A stretch of DNA of 64,000 nt from FEN-1279 sp964501535 (GCA_964501535.1 CAZCSV010000002.1:511075-575074); one strand, 5' to 3'. Positions 17,278-25,021 are shown, numbered from the stretch's first letter. A program made the numbers and translations. The notes: a model not told the origin generated them from the letters alone.

Positions 17278-18084
17278 CTAATTTTTAGTTAAAATATGAT
17301 AATCATTATCAAAATTCACAATCTTGGATTTTACTTTGAAAAATTTCTCCACCGTTTCTTCAGTTATTACTTTCTTCGTTTCATCGTACAGTATAAGCCC
17401 GCCTCTGTCGAGCAATAAAGCTTTCTCCGTGTATTTTAATGCAAGGTTTATATTGTGTGTTACTACTATAATCGTTAGCTTTTTTTCTTTGTTCAGCTTT
17501 CTCAGTATTGAAAAAATTTCATGCTGAAAATTTATATCGAGAAAAGTAAGCGGCTCGTCTATTATTAATATCTTTTCCGATAAATCGGAACCTATATCCA
17601 ACTGAACCAGCGATAAAGTTACCAGAACTTTCTGCTTTTCTCCTCCGGAAAGTTCGTTTACGGACTTTTTTTCGTAACTGCTGATTCCCGTTGCCTCTAT
17701 ACTCTCTTTTACCGCCGCTTTGTCTTTATCCGAAAAAGTAAAATCCGAAAACCTCTTGTGTGCATACCTGCCGAGCAGTAAAAAGTCAAAAACACTTAAT
17801 CCGTTGTTCCCGTTTAAAGATGACTGCGGCAGATAACTGAGTATCCTGGATATCTCTTTCTTCGTGTAGACGCCGATTTCCTTTTCACATAAAAGAATCT
17901 TCCCCTCATATCGGGTGTATATCCCGGAAATTAACTTGACCAGCGTGGATTTGCCCGAACCGTTCCTTCCGATTACCGATATAAAATCATTTTTAAGAAC
18001 ACTGATGTTTATTTTGTTCAGGGTAAAATTATCATTACCGTATGAAAAACTTAATCCCTCTGTCTTTAATATTTCTTTTTGCAT
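17278..18084 (-). CDS. ABC transporter ATP-binding protein, FecE/BtuD-like
   Basis: ATPase subunit of 268 aa like those of iron-siderophore, haem and cobalamin importers. Walker A is GRNGSGKSTLVKLI (about 38-51), the Q-loop is LSYLPQSSL, the signature is LSGGEKQKVLVTLSL, Walker B is KILIIDEPLTFLDI and the H-loop is IVVTHNINLA. No permease or binding-protein gene accompanies it here; its neighbours are sixA and a crotonase. The permease must be elsewhere, or the subunit serves a different role. Confidence 0.92.
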   Translation of the reverse strand: MQKEILKTEGLSFSYGNDNFTLNKINISVLKNDFISVIGRNGSGKSTLVKLISGIYTRYEGKILLCEKEIGVYTKKEISRILSYLPQSSLNGNNGLSVFDFLLLGRYAHKRFSDFTFSDKDKAAVKESIEATGISSYEKKSVNELSGGEKQKVLVTLSLVQLDIGSDLSEKILIIDEPLTFLDINFQHEIFSILRKLNKEKKLTIIVVTHNINLALKYTEKALLLDRGGLILYDETKKVITEETVEKFFKVKSKIVNFDNDYHILTKN

Positions 18085-18123
18085 ATTCTTAAAACCTGTC
18101 TGAAATCCTGACGACTTCTATAT

Positions 18124-18615
18124 CTACTTCTGGAATTCCGTCGTCTTGGGATTCAAATACCATTCGAATTTTCCGCTCCCTTTATCCAAATCCATATCGA
18201 TGTAACATACTCCCGCTTTCTTCATACCGAACTCAACGTCTTTTTTGTCCGTGAAATTTTTTACAATCGTACTTAACATCGGCTCGTGTCCTACCATAGC
18301 TATGGATTTGAAAATCGAATTACGCTTTAAAAGCTGTATCACTTTTTCCGTTGCTGACGCCATGGCAAGTTCATTCGAAATCTCGACGTCATTCTTGTAC
18401 TTTACCGTAATAGCCAGTATCTCGGCTGTCTGTACCGACCTTATTAAAGGACTCGTAAAGATTTTTTCCAGGTCGAGCATCTCATCCTTCAGCAGCTTGA
18501 ATACGTTTATCGCTATCCTTCTGCCTTTCGGTGTTATAAACCTGTGTTCGTCACTTCTTACAGATTCAGTCTCGTAATCTATAGCTTCTGTATGACGAAT
18601 TAAATAGAGCTTCAT
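18124..18615 (-). CDS. sixA: SixA-like phosphohistidine phosphatase
   Basis: Histidine phosphatase of the SixA branch, 163 aa. The catalytic motif LIRHTEA lies at the N terminus (Arg7, His8), the second Arg block is FTSPLIRSVQTAEI and the second His is in MVGHEPMLS. SixA removes phosphate from histidines of phosphorelay or PTS proteins; the family also holds other small phosphatases, so the substrate is inferred. It lies between mtaB (35 bp upstream) and the ABC ATPase gene. Confidence 0.88.
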   Translation of the reverse strand: MKLYLIRHTEAIDYETESVRSDEHRFITPKGRRIAINVFKLLKDEMLDLEKIFTSPLIRSVQTAEILAITVKYKNDVEISNELAMASATEKVIQLLKRNSIFKSIAMVGHEPMLSTIVKNFTDKKDVEFGMKKAGVCYIDMDLDKGSGKFEWYLNPKTTEFQK

Positions 18616-18650
18616 AATATATTATTTTGTTTTGTTCTAAAATAATTTAT

Positions 18651-19979
18651 TTATTTTTCAACTTTGCCGCATAAATATTTTACTCCCGTTGCTTCGCTGA
18701 ACCTTACGGGCAAAATATTATTCTCATATTCCTTTCTGTATTCTACTCTCGCCCTTATGTAATTGGACGTCCACCCTTCTATAAAATCTCCCTTGCGCGT
18801 CTCGAAAAGTACATCCTGCCTCTTGTCAATGTGCCTCGTGTAAAATTCGAACTTCTTTTTGTTCGATAAATTCCGCAGTATCTGACTCCTCAGTTTCCTC
18901 TCCTTTACGTCTACCTTCCCGTCCATTACTGCCGCCGCCGTGTTCCTCCTCTCCGAATAATTGAAAACATGCAAATAAGATATATTTATGGAATTTATGA
19001 AATTAAAAGTATTTTCAAAATGCTTTTCCGTTTCACCTGGAAATCCGACTATTACGTCTATCCCTATCCCTGCATCGTCGATTCTCTCGTTTAACTTCCG
19101 AATCAGCTCGCCGAATACTTCCGGATTGTACCTCCTCTTCATTTTCCTCAGAATCTCTGCGTCTCCGCTCTGAAGCGGTATGTGAAAATGATTGCAGAAT
19201 TTTTCCGATGATTTTATTAGTTCGATTATATCGTCATTCAGTAAATTCGGCTCTATAGAGCTTATCCTGATTCGCTTTATATCCGTCTTGTCTAACCTGT
19301 AAAGAACATCTGCTAATTCAAAATTCTTATTTCCGTCATTGTAACTGTAATCTCCCGTGTTTACTCCCGTAAGTATGATTTCTTTGTATCCCGAATCGAT
19401 TATCTTCTTTGCGTTTTCGATTACCTTATTAATATCCAGACTCCTCGACTTTCCCCTCGCCATCGGTATCGTGCAAAAAGCACAGTTGTAATCGCATCCG
19501 TCCTGTATCTTTAAAAAAGCCCTCGTCCTCGAATCCACATCCGACGAAAATGCCTCTCCTATGTAATCAGAATCTTCAAGCGGGGATACGTATACATCGG
19601 CTTGGTTCCTTTTTCCGAAACACGAAAGACTCTCCGCATCGAGATTTTCTATGTAATCGAATAATCTGAATTTCTCGTTCGTTCCAAGTATCAAATCCAC
19701 GCCTTCTATCGAAGCGATTTCATCCGGCTGTAACTGTGCATAACAACCCGTTACTATCACGTAAGTATCGGGATTGTTACGTATCACGCTCCGTATTATC
19801 TGCTTGCACTCCTTGTCCGCTTTGTTCGTTACCGTGCATGTGTTAAGAACAAAAATGTCGGTCTTCTCTCCGAACTCCATGAGCGTTATGCCCCTGCTCT
19901 GAAATTGCTTCGCTATGCTCGATGTTTCACTGTAATTTAATTTGCATCCGAGCGTATGTAATGAGACCGTCTTTTGCAT
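18651..19979 (-). CDS. mtaB: tRNA t6A37 methylthiotransferase MtaB
   Basis: Radical-SAM enzyme that converts t6A37 to ms2t6A37 in tRNAs decoding ANN codons. 442 aa with the three expected parts: an N-terminal UPF0004 domain with cluster Cys residues (HTLGCKLNYSE, LNTCTVTNKAD, VTGCYAQ), a radical-SAM core with the CxxxCxxC motif in QDGCDYNCAFCTIP, and a C-terminal TRAM-like region. The sequence ARGKSRS after the SAM motif fits MtaB rather than MiaB. It is the first gene of the minus-strand run; the promoter should lie just above 19979. Confidence 0.93.
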   Translation of the reverse strand: MQKTVSLHTLGCKLNYSETSSIAKQFQSRGITLMEFGEKTDIFVLNTCTVTNKADKECKQIIRSVIRNNPDTYVIVTGCYAQLQPDEIASIEGVDLILGTNEKFRLFDYIENLDAESLSCFGKRNQADVYVSPLEDSDYIGEAFSSDVDSRTRAFLKIQDGCDYNCAFCTIPMARGKSRSLDINKVIENAKKIIDSGYKEIILTGVNTGDYSYNDGNKNFELADVLYRLDKTDIKRIRISSIEPNLLNDDIIELIKSSEKFCNHFHIPLQSGDAEILRKMKRRYNPEVFGELIRKLNERIDDAGIGIDVIVGFPGETEKHFENTFNFINSINISYLHVFNYSERRNTAAAVMDGKVDVKERKLRSQILRNLSNKKKFEFYTRHIDKRQDVLFETRKGDFIEGWTSNYIRARVEYRKEYENNILPVRFSEATGVKYLCGKVEK

Positions 19980-20195
19980 TGGTATAATTTAGGAATTTTT
20001 CAAACTTAAATTAATGGAAAAATAAATATTACACGGATAAATACCTGACAATGCAAAATAATATAAAATTCTTCGGTTTCATTGGCTTTTTAATTTTGTT
20101 GTACCTATAAATATGGGAATAAATAAAGTATACTTAATTTCCAAATTACCGGGTTTAGGAGGCTAAGTGAAAGTTGTTTTATTTTTTTTTAATAG
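19980..20195. other. Intergenic stretch, divergent promoters, stub start site
   Basis: AT-rich sequence that must hold the promoter of the mtaB run. At 20157-20162 there is a strong Shine-Dalgarno AGGAGG followed by GTG at 20167, but the frame closes after 13 residues inside the palindrome at 20196. It may be the stub of a gene cut off by the repeat element. No other coding signal is seen. Confidence 0.5.
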
Positions 20196-20396
20196 CCACG
20201 ACTTTTAAGTCGTGGATAAGAGAGCACCTCAAATGGGCTTTAGCCCAAAACGCTTTAAGATTAAGAACTAAAGTTCTATATGTGGTATTATTATTCCACG
20301 AGCTATGCGCCGTGTCGCACATGGCTATAAGCAATAAAAATTATATTTTTTACCTCGTTACTGGGTACCCTCTGGGTCAGCCCCAGCTTCGTAACG
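20196..20396. repeat. Multi-palindrome repeat element
   Basis: A chain of different short hairpins with tiny loops: CCACGACTT-TT-AAGTCGTGG (20196-20215), TGGGCT-TT-AGCCCA (20234-20247), AGAACT-AA-AGTTCT (20264-20277), TGTGG...CCACG (20281-20300), AGCTATG...CATGGCT (20301-20326) and CGTTAC...GTAACG (20356-20396), the last enclosing GGG/CCC pairs. A 77-codon open frame crosses it, but its composition follows the palindromes, so it is not called a gene. Such clusters resemble non-autonomous REP-like elements (inference). Confidence 0.8.
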
Positions 20397-20447
20397 CCAA
20401 TTTATAGTTTAATATAATATACATTTTCACTATTTTTGAATAAGGTT

Positions 20448-20684
20448 ATGAATAACGAATTATACCAAAAAGTCGAAAACGTTCTGAAAAAACTCCGCCC
20501 TTACCTTCAGGTTGACGGGGGAGACGTGGAACTGGTGGAAATCACCGACGATTTTATCGTGAAAGTCAAACTACTCGGCTCTTGCTATTCCTGCCCCCTT
20601 AACTTAATGACACTCCGCGCCGGTATCGAAAGAAAAATTATGAACGAAGTCCCGCAAATCATCCGCCTCGAAAATGTGAATTAA
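20448..20684 (+). CDS. NifU C-terminal-domain Fe-S scaffold protein
   Basis: Small (78 aa) NifU-like domain protein that can hold and hand on an Fe-S cluster. The core is complete: LRPYLQVDGGDVELVEI, then the cluster motif GSCYSCPLNLMTLRAGIE (Cys46, Cys49). An in-frame TTG at 20436 would add four residues; ATG at 20448 is preferred because it gives the usual N terminus. It stands alone between two repeat arrays; the tandem 16-mers begin two bases after its stop codon. Confidence 0.92.
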   Translation: MNNELYQKVENVLKKLRPYLQVDGGDVELVEITDDFIVKVKLLGSCYSCPLNLMTLRAGIERKIMNEVPQIIRLENVN

Positions 20685-20686
20685 AA

Positions 20687-20830
20687 GATTTTAAAATTTC
20701 AGGATTTTAAAGTTTGAAGATTTTAAAGATCGAAGATTTTAAAGATCGAAGATTTTAAAGATCGAAGATTTAAAAGAATGAAGATTTAAAAGAATGAAGA
20801 TTTAAAAGAATGAAGATTTAAAAGAATGAA
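20687..20830. repeat. Tandem array of nine 16-bp repeats
   Basis: Nine head-to-tail copies with an exact 16-bp period: two diverged copies (GATTTTAAAATTTCAG, GATTTTAAAGTTTGAA), three of GATTTTAAAGATCGAA (the third with one base changed at the junction) and four of GATTTAAAAGAATGAA, the last reading into unrelated sequence. There are no spacers. It begins just after the NifU-domain gene. Confidence 0.92.
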
Positions 20831-20896
20831 GATTTATAGATTTTAGATTTCTCTACCTTTTTTGGAATTACTAAATTAAATAAAATAAATAATGTC

Positions 20897-20978
20897 ATAC
20901 CTGCATGTTTCTGGCAGGTATCGCTTTTCTTTTAAAATGTCATACCTGCACGTTTCTGGCAGGTATCGCTTTTTTTTT
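20897..20978. repeat. Two tandem copies of a hairpin repeat
   Basis: Each copy has the stem ATACCTGC / GCAGGTAT with a 9-base loop (20897-20921 and 20942-20966), and the flanks AATGTC and CGCTTTT are also shared. The loops differ by one base (ATGTTTCTG versus ACGTTTCTG). The second copy is followed by a run of nine T and could also terminate transcription rightward. Confidence 0.85.
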
Positions 20979-20993
20979 ATATCCCTTTCAACT

Positions 20994-21026
20994 CGTTCCC
21001 AATCCCCCTGCCGTGACAGGGGAACG
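20994..21026. repeat. CGTTCCC hairpin
   Basis: CGTTCCC (20994-21000) pairs with GGGAACG (21020-21026), and CCCCTG (21005-21010) can instead pair with CAGGGG (21017-21022), so two alternative stems compete. The same CGTTCCC/GGGAACG arms form the terminator at 45660. Confidence 0.6.
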
Positions 21027-21205
21027 AAAAAATCATTTATACCCTTGTTGGTCTTTACTCCGCTTTTTTAACCTCACCAACAACAAAGAAATTCATCATT
21101 CCAAAAATCTTTTCCCTTGACTTTATTAAGTGTATACCATATATTATTAAGGTATTGTTCTTTAGCATATGTAACTAAAAATTATAAAATTTCAGAAATA
21201 AAAAA

Positions 21206-21244
21206 TTGCACAATTTTTTCACTTTTTAAATGAAAATTATGCAA
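21206..21244. repeat. Long imperfect AT-rich hairpin
   Basis: TTGCACAATTTTTTCA and TGAAAATTATGCAA pair over about 13 bases around a 9-base loop. The 15-mer AAAAATTGCACAATT here (21201-21215) recurs exactly at 63775-63789. Confidence 0.5.
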
Positions 21245-21307
21245 TTATTATGTAAAGTTGGATTTTTTATATATATTTTTACAACAACACCGTTGCTCGC
21301 GTTGCTC

Positions 21308-21404
21308 CAAATAACAACACTTGTTGCTCACGAAATCTGAAATAAATTATTGTAAAATAACTGTTAATTTGGACGAGCAACAAATTGCAACAAATAACAA
21401 CACT
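21308..21404. repeat. Direct and inverted repeats with GTTGCTC core
   Basis: CAAATAACAACACT occurs at 21308-21321 and again at 21391-21404. Between them TTGTTGCTC (21321-21329) and GAGCAACAA (21375-21383) form a perfect 9-bp inverted repeat, and further GTTGCTC copies lie at 21292-21307. The arrangement suggests decayed repeat units. Confidence 0.6.
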
Positions 21405-21541
21405 CAGCAACACTTTTTGCCGTTTTGTAAAATCAATAACTTATTTTTAACTTTTGAAAGTGTGTTGCTGTATGATTTATTTGGATTTTCTCATTATGTG
21501 ACTGATTCCGGCAAAAGTCCGGCACTTTTTTTCCCTGCCGG

Positions 21542-22207
21542 TCAGGTATATAGCGAATCCTCTTTTCCTAAATCCCTGAACTCGCTGTCCTGTACATCGA
21601 AACCGATTACTTTACTGCCTCCGCCCATCATCTCGATGTATAAATCGAATATGTCGAGGTATTCGGTTTTTCTTCCGGAAAAAATTTTGTTCGATATGAT
21701 GTGTATCCCGTTGAATGCGTAAAGATTTTCTTTATTCGAATTCTCGTTTTCTCTGCGGAGCAATTTCATGTTGTCGTCGAATTCGAGATAGCGTTTTGTC
21801 TTCCTCTTCTGTACCGCTATCGTGGCAAGCGGTCTGTATGTCTTGTGAAAGTCAATGATTTGCATTAAATCGAAATCCGTAAATACATCCACGTTTATCA
21901 CGGGAAAAAAATCTTCTTTCTCTAAATACCTGCTGGCGTTAAGTATTCCTCCGCCCGTGCCGAGTATCTCCGCCTCTTCGATGACGAATGTTTTTATCCC
22001 GAAATAATTTTTTCCGAAGTAATCGGTGATTTGTTCAGCAAAGTGGTGTGCGTTTATTACCAGTTCGTCGCATCCCAGATTTATCAGCTTCCGTATCTGA
22101 TAGTTTATCATCGGCTCGCTTTGAAAGGGGACGAGGGCTTTTGGTATTTTGTCCGTCAAGGGCTTCAGACGCGTTCCGAAACCCGCCGCAAGTATCATTG
22201 CCTTCAT
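21542..22207 (-). CDS. Sugar-phosphate nucleotidyltransferase, MurU-like
   Basis: Enzyme of 221 aa that joins a nucleotide to a sugar-1-phosphate. N-terminal signature MILAAGFGTRLKPLTDKIPKAL; then GTGGGILNA for base recognition and VINVDVFTDFDL for the metal site. Length and sequence style resemble MurU (MurNAc-1-phosphate uridylyltransferase of peptidoglycan recycling) and short GDP-mannose-type enzymes. The sugar kinase AmgK that normally partners MurU is not adjacent, so the substrate is uncertain. It starts next to a repeat array and appears monocistronic. Confidence 0.85.
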   Translation of the reverse strand: MKAMILAAGFGTRLKPLTDKIPKALVPFQSEPMINYQIRKLINLGCDELVINAHHFAEQITDYFGKNYFGIKTFVIEEAEILGTGGGILNASRYLEKEDFFPVINVDVFTDFDLMQIIDFHKTYRPLATIAVQKRKTKRYLEFDDNMKLLRRENENSNKENLYAFNGIHIISNKIFSGRKTEYLDIFDLYIEMMGGGSKVIGFDVQDSEFRDLGKEDSLYT

Positions 22208-22267
22208 AGTATTGAATTTACTAAATAATTTCTGAAGTTGTAATTCATAATTATTTTTCGAAATATT

Positions 22268-22724
22268 CGACTCCTGCGGAGTCGGTTTCTATCGTATTTA
22301 ATATGTTACTGATATTTGACTCCTACGGAGTCAAAAGTTCTTACTGATAAATTAATTCTAGAAAAACTCCGTCAGGAGTTTAATATCAGTAACATGTAAG
22401 ATTCCGATTACTATGTCTCCTACTGAGTCAAAAGCTCTGACTGGTAAATTAATTCTTGAAAAACTCCGTCAGGAGTTTAATATCAGTAACATGTAAGATT
22501 CCGGCGAATATGTCTCCTACGGAGTCAAAAGTTCTTACTGATAAATTAATTCTTGAAAAACTCCGTTAGGAGTTTAATATCAGTAACATGGAAGATTCCG
22601 ATTAATATGACTCCTACTGAGTCAAAAGCTCTGACTGATAAATTAATTCTTGAAAAACTCCGTTAGGAGTTTAATATCAGTAACATGGAAGATTCCGGGT
22701 AATATGACTCCTTTAGGAGTCGAA
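22268..22724. repeat. 97-bp palindromic tandem array, four units
   Basis: Four head-to-tail units with an exact 97-bp period start at 22321, 22418, 22515 and 22612, and a fifth begins at 22709. Each unit holds TGACTCC-TAC-GGAGTCA (or a TACTGAGTC variant), AAACTCC-GTCA-GGAGTTT, and an outer stem TTACTGATA/TATCAGTAA around the latter. Units 1 and 3 share one set of variants and units 2 and 4 another. The left flank (22268-22316) carries CGACTCC/GGAGTCG and an inverted 14-mer ATGTTACTGATATT. No coding frame runs through. Confidence 0.93.
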
Positions 22725-22812
22725 TATTAATATAAAATTTAAATAAGATATTTTTTGTTTCATATTAAAAAAGTTTTAAAAAGACTAATTTGACGGTAGA
22801 ATAAATATTAAT

Positions 22813-23769
22813 ATGCTGAAATCATTAAATACTGCTATGATAGAAACCGAAATCAATTACGAAGAGGAAATTCTGCGTCTGAAAAAAGAAATGAATGCCG
22901 TTATCCTTGCACACTTTTATCAGGAGTCTGAAATTCAGGATATCGCCGATTTTATCGGCGACAGCCTACAGCTCGCTCAGGCGGCTCAAAAAACCGAAGC
23001 CGACGTCATCGTATTTGCCGGTGTGCATTTTATGGCTGAGACCGCTAAAATATTGAATCCCGATAAACTCGTCCTGCTTCCCGATTTGAAAGCTGGATGC
23101 TCTCTCGCCGAAGGATGCCCGGCTCCGCTCCTGCAGAAATTTAAAGATAAAAATCCGGAACATATTTTAATCAGCTATGTGAATTGCTCCGCTGAAGTAA
23201 AAGCAATTTCGGATATAATATGCACTTCCTCGAATGCCGAGAAGATTGTAAATCAACTGCCTAAAGAACAAAAAATAATTTTCGCACCGGATAAAAATCT
23301 GGGAAAATATTTAATCAGAAAGACAGGCAGGGAAATGAAGCTGTGGCAGGGCTCCTGTATAGTCCACGAAACATTCAGCGAAAGAAAAATCATTAAATTG
23401 AAAACCGAAAATCCCAACGCAAAAATAATTTCACACCCCGAATGCGAAGAAACTGTCCTGGATTATTCCGATTTCATCGGCTCTACCAGCGCATTGCTGA
23501 AGTATGTTCAGGAAGATTCGGCAAATGAATTTATTGTCGCGACAGAGCCCGGGATTATAACGCAGATGAAGAAAAAATGTCCCGATAAAACTTTCATCAC
23601 CGCTCCGCCGGAAGCCTCCTGCTCCTGTAACGAATGCCCTTATATGAAACTGAATACGATGGAAAAATTATTTTTGTGCATGAGGGATAAAACACCCGAA
23701 ATCACTATGGATGAGGATTTGAGAGTAAAGGCATTGAAACCGATTCTGAGAATGCTCGAAATGAGTTAA
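22813..23769 (+). CDS. nadA: Quinolinate synthase
   Basis: NadA condenses iminoaspartate with dihydroxyacetone phosphate to quinolinate in NAD synthesis, using a [4Fe-4S] cluster. 318 aa with AVILAHFYQESEIQDIADFIGDS split over the first domain, the cluster cysteines in LKAGCSLAEGCP (Cys96), LWQGSCIVHE and CSCNECPYMKLNTMEKL, and HPECEE. An internal ATG eight codons later is an alternative start. nadB and nadC are not in the window. The gene faces rnpB and lies downstream of the 97-bp array, which therefore occupies its promoter side. Confidence 0.97.
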   Translation: MLKSLNTAMIETEINYEEEILRLKKEMNAVILAHFYQESEIQDIADFIGDSLQLAQAAQKTEADVIVFAGVHFMAETAKILNPDKLVLLPDLKAGCSLAEGCPAPLLQKFKDKNPEHILISYVNCSAEVKAISDIICTSSNAEKIVNQLPKEQKIIFAPDKNLGKYLIRKTGREMKLWQGSCIVHETFSERKIIKLKTENPNAKIISHPECEETVLDYSDFIGSTSALLKYVQEDSANEFIVATEPGIITQMKKKCPDKTFITAPPEASCSCNECPYMKLNTMEKLFLCMRDKTPEITMDEDLRVKALKPILRMLEMS

Positions 23770-23772
23770 TTA

Positions 23773-24153
23773 TCCATTCCGTTTAATAAGCCGGATTCTG
23801 TGTCCCGAATATACGGGCGGCAACCATTTATCTTATCCTGCAATTGCTCGCAGGCTTTTTGCGACCTACCCCGGGAGCATTTAAAGCAAGCAGTACTTTT
23901 ACTCCCTATACTTGGTCTTGCTCCGGATGAGGTTTGTCAATCTCAAAAATTGCTTTCTGAATGGTAGGCTCTTACCCTGCCGTTTCACCTTTACCCCCGA
24001 AAGGGCAGATTACTTTTCTGTAACACTTTCTATTATTTCCCGTTGCCGGAAAATAATCCGGGAGTCTCTCCCGGCATCCCTGCTTTTATGGAGTCCGGAC
24101 TTTCCTCACTATCCTGTAAACAGGACCCGCGCGATTGCCTAAAACGGAATGGA
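23773..24153 (-). ncRNA. rnpB: RNase P RNA (type A)
   Basis: On the minus strand the conserved 5' block GAGGAAAGTCCGGACTCC (plus-strand complement at about 24091-24108) and the 3' block ACAGAATCCGGCTTA (complement at 23787-23801) are both present, about 300 nt apart, as in bacterial RNase P RNA. The ends pair to form helix P1 (TCCATTCCGTTT at 23773-23784 with its complement at 24142-24153). Length of about 381 nt is usual for type A. A 76-codon frame on the other strand is a by-product. Confidence 0.95.
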
Positions 24154-24169
24154 TATTAAAAAGAACTTT

Positions 24170-25021
24170 CTAACTGTTTGAAACAATTGATTCGTCTATT
24201 AAAATCCTGCCGCAGGATTGACAGGTGAAAATTTCTTCCGCCATTTTTATCTCGATTTCCCTTTGGGGAGGAACAGAGTTGTAACACCCGCTGCAGTTTC
24301 CTTTCCTTACTATTGCAGTTGCTTCACCTTTCATCGAGCCGCTGTTGATTCTTTCGTATAAACTCCTTGTCTCCTCGTCCAGCTTTTCCAGTATTACATT
24401 CCTTTTTTCCGTTAATTCTTTCTCTTCGTCCTCGAATTCTGTGTTAAGTTCGTTTAGAAGCTCTTTGTTCTCTTCAAGCTCCTTTTTGAACTCCTCGTTT
24501 TTTATTGTCCTCTCTTCGATTTCCTTTTTTACCGAGGAATTTTGAGAATTAATTTCCTTGATGCGAGCTTCGTTTTTCTCGATTAAATCTATGTAGCTGT
24601 CGATTGATTTTACGATGTCATCATATTCTTTGTTGCTTTTTGCATTATATTTCAGCTCGTCATACTTGTTCATCTTTTCTTCGTATACTTTATTATCTTT
24701 TATTAACTGCTGTTTCTCGTTTTCGAGAATCTCTATCTTGGAAGAATCCTCACGGATAATATTTTCAATGGCATCAATATTATCTGTCAAAGCTTTTATT
24801 TTATCGGGCAAATCACCTTTCTCTTCGTCTATCTCGGCTAATTCTTTATCTATCTTGGTAAGCTCGTTAAGTAGAATTAATTTATCCGTTAAATTTGGCT
24901 TTTTCACCCCTTCCTTGTATTCAAAGAATTCAAGTATCCTCGATTCCTGTTCGCTTTCTTCCCTGTTCTCCGAATTGTTATTCGATTCTAAAGAAGACTG
25001 TTCTAAATTTGCTTCATCCAT
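24170..25021 (-). CDS. Coiled-coil zinc-ribbon protein (CT398/DUF164-like)
   Basis: 283 aa. An acidic, Ser/Asn-rich start is followed by a long coiled coil (about residues 45-225, rich in Glu/Lys/Asn heptads) and a C-terminal C4 zinc ribbon: GNCSGCYNSVPP and FTCQSCGRILID (about 240-278). This layout is that of the CT398/FlxA-like 'zinc ribbon domain' proteins widespread in bacteria, thought to act in nucleic-acid or secretion-related roles; the exact job is unknown. Its start codon overlaps the stop of the upstream gene by one base. Confidence 0.88.
   Translation of the reverse strand: MDEANLEQSSLESNNNSENREESEQESRILEFFEYKEGVKKPNLTDKLILLNELTKIDKELAEIDEEKGDLPDKIKALTDNIDAIENIIREDSSKIEILENEKQQLIKDNKVYEEKMNKYDELKYNAKSNKEYDDIVKSIDSYIDLIEKNEARIKEINSQNSSVKKEIEERTIKNEEFKKELEENKELLNELNTEFEDEEKELTEKRNVILEKLDEETRSLYERINSGSMKGEATAIVRKGNCSGCYNSVPPQREIEIKMAEEIFTCQSCGRILIDESIVSNS

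Larger units (their letters stand above)
20831..21541. other. Gene-free stretch with hairpin repeats
   Basis: No credible gene. It holds the paired hairpins (20897-20966), a CGTTCCC hairpin (20994-21026), a long imperfect hairpin at 21206-21244 and GTTGCTC/GAGCAAC repeats (about 21290-21470), listed separately. A 133-codon frame over 21321-21722 lacks family features and overlaps the opposite-strand nucleotidyltransferase gene. Confidence 0.7.

Noticed and set aside
20051..20110. A 19-residue hydrophobic open frame upstream of the palindrome element.
   Set aside because: Too short, no ribosome binding site and no conservation evidence; possible by chance in AT-rich DNA.
20174..20407. A 77-codon open frame through the multi-palindrome element.
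   Set aside because: Its residues simply follow the palindromes; there is no ribosome site tied to its start and no protein-like pattern.
20687..20830. Possible CRISPR array of short repeats.
   Set aside because: The 16-bp units are contiguous, with no spacers between them.
21321..21722. A 133-codon open frame on the plus strand.
   Set aside because: About half of it is antisense to the MurU-like gene, and the rest is repeat sequence; no family signal.
22321..22724. Possible CRISPR array.
   Set aside because: Units are 97 bp, nearly identical throughout and without unique spacers; no cas gene in the window.
23912..24142. A 76-codon open frame opposite the RNase P RNA.
   Set aside because: The sequence is fully explained by the conserved RNA gene on the other strand.
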